59,294 nt of DNA from Sphingomonas parapaucimobilis NBRC 15100 (lineage in GTDB: Bacteria > Pseudomonadota > Alphaproteobacteria > Sphingomonadales > Sphingomonadaceae). Below the pieces are notes generated by a model, which saw only the letters and a list, made by a program, of their open reading frames with translations, searched no databases and was not told where the DNA came from. Below are positions 59,263 to 59,294 of the stretch, in pieces. The number at the start of each line of letters is the position of its first letter. Position 1 is the first letter of the stretch. The stretch is from the NCBI RefSeq assembly GCF_000787715.1, contig NZ_BBPI01000016.1:1-59294 (forward strand), in the 5' to 3' direction. A program made the translations under genes and the position numbers.

Positions 59263-59294
59263 TGGGGTGGGGCCTCGCCACATACCTCACGCTT

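Noticed and set aside
1..59294. tRNA, rRNA, prophage, integron or insertion sequence
   Set aside because: I found no tRNA cloverleaf, rRNA, integrase, transposase or target-site duplications; the only mobile-like signals are short non-coding repeats.

Overview
The window is about 59 kb of high-GC, gene-dense chromosome from an alphaproteobacterium, most probably a sphingomonad (Sphingomonas or a close relative). The assignment rests on gene content: two large TonB-dependent receptors, a DUF6356 protein, HslVU with an N-terminally extended HslV, a PhaR/thiolase/PhaC-like cluster, a proA-nadD-rsfS-rlmH-envC-ctpA order, and many short GC-rich palindromic repeats. No phage, plasmid, transposase, CRISPR array, rRNA or tRNA was recognised.

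Layout. 0.2-4.6 kb: a small hypothetical protein, a polytopic membrane protein, a secreted DUF5694-like protein and the rplJ-rplL pair. 5-14.3 kb: a phosphate-acquisition district with a large PhoX-type phosphatase behind a convincing Pho box, a lactonase-family protein, an HPP-family membrane protein, a TonB receptor, and a DUF47/PiT phosphate transporter pair with a weaker Pho box. 14.5-20.4 kb: a three-gene heavy-metal RND efflux operon (MFP-RND-OMF) preceded by three direct heptads spaced 11 bp apart. 20.6-21.7 kb: two small proteins and a DUF1275 protein. 21.8-27.6 kb: a valine-degradation operon (mmsA, isobutyryl-CoA dehydrogenase, 3-hydroxyisobutyryl-CoA hydrolase, enoyl-CoA hydratase, mmsB) with palindromic repeats in three of its four gaps. 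27.8-32.1 kb: alanine racemase and a second TonB receptor. 32.3-35.2 kb: thiolase, a short PhaC-like protein and PhaR. 35.5-37.4 kb: hslVU.

37.6-41.7 kb: two small secreted DUF6491-like proteins, a glyoxalase pair, a TPR protein, an alpha/beta hydrolase and a DUF6356 protein. 41.7-44.7 kb: an XRE regulator with a membrane partner, a diverged Mur ligase and an LD-carboxypeptidase. 44.7-49.2 kb: a SIMPL protein, an EAL phosphodiesterase, thrS, and infC with a probable AUA start. 49.5-51.2 kb: an Lrp regulator divergent from a branched-chain amino-acid dehydrogenase across a clear palindromic operator. 51.6-59.1 kb, mostly minus strand: a housekeeping run transcribed proA, nadD, rsfS, rlmH, envC, ctpA, dsbB-like, coq7 and a small secreted protein, interrupted by one opposite-strand gene.

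Several parts fit together. The 5-14 kb genes look like a Pho-regulated module that frees phosphate outside the cytoplasm and imports it through PiT. The Lrp/amino-acid dehydrogenase pair can supply 2-oxoisovalerate, whose CoA derivative feeds the valine operon. LdcA and the Mur ligase suggest murein-peptide recycling. Gaps of more than about 200 bp are filled mainly by short dispersed palindromes (called R1-R5 here) that look like REP/REPIN-type elements. Function calls rest on motif and family recognition by eye; no database search was run.
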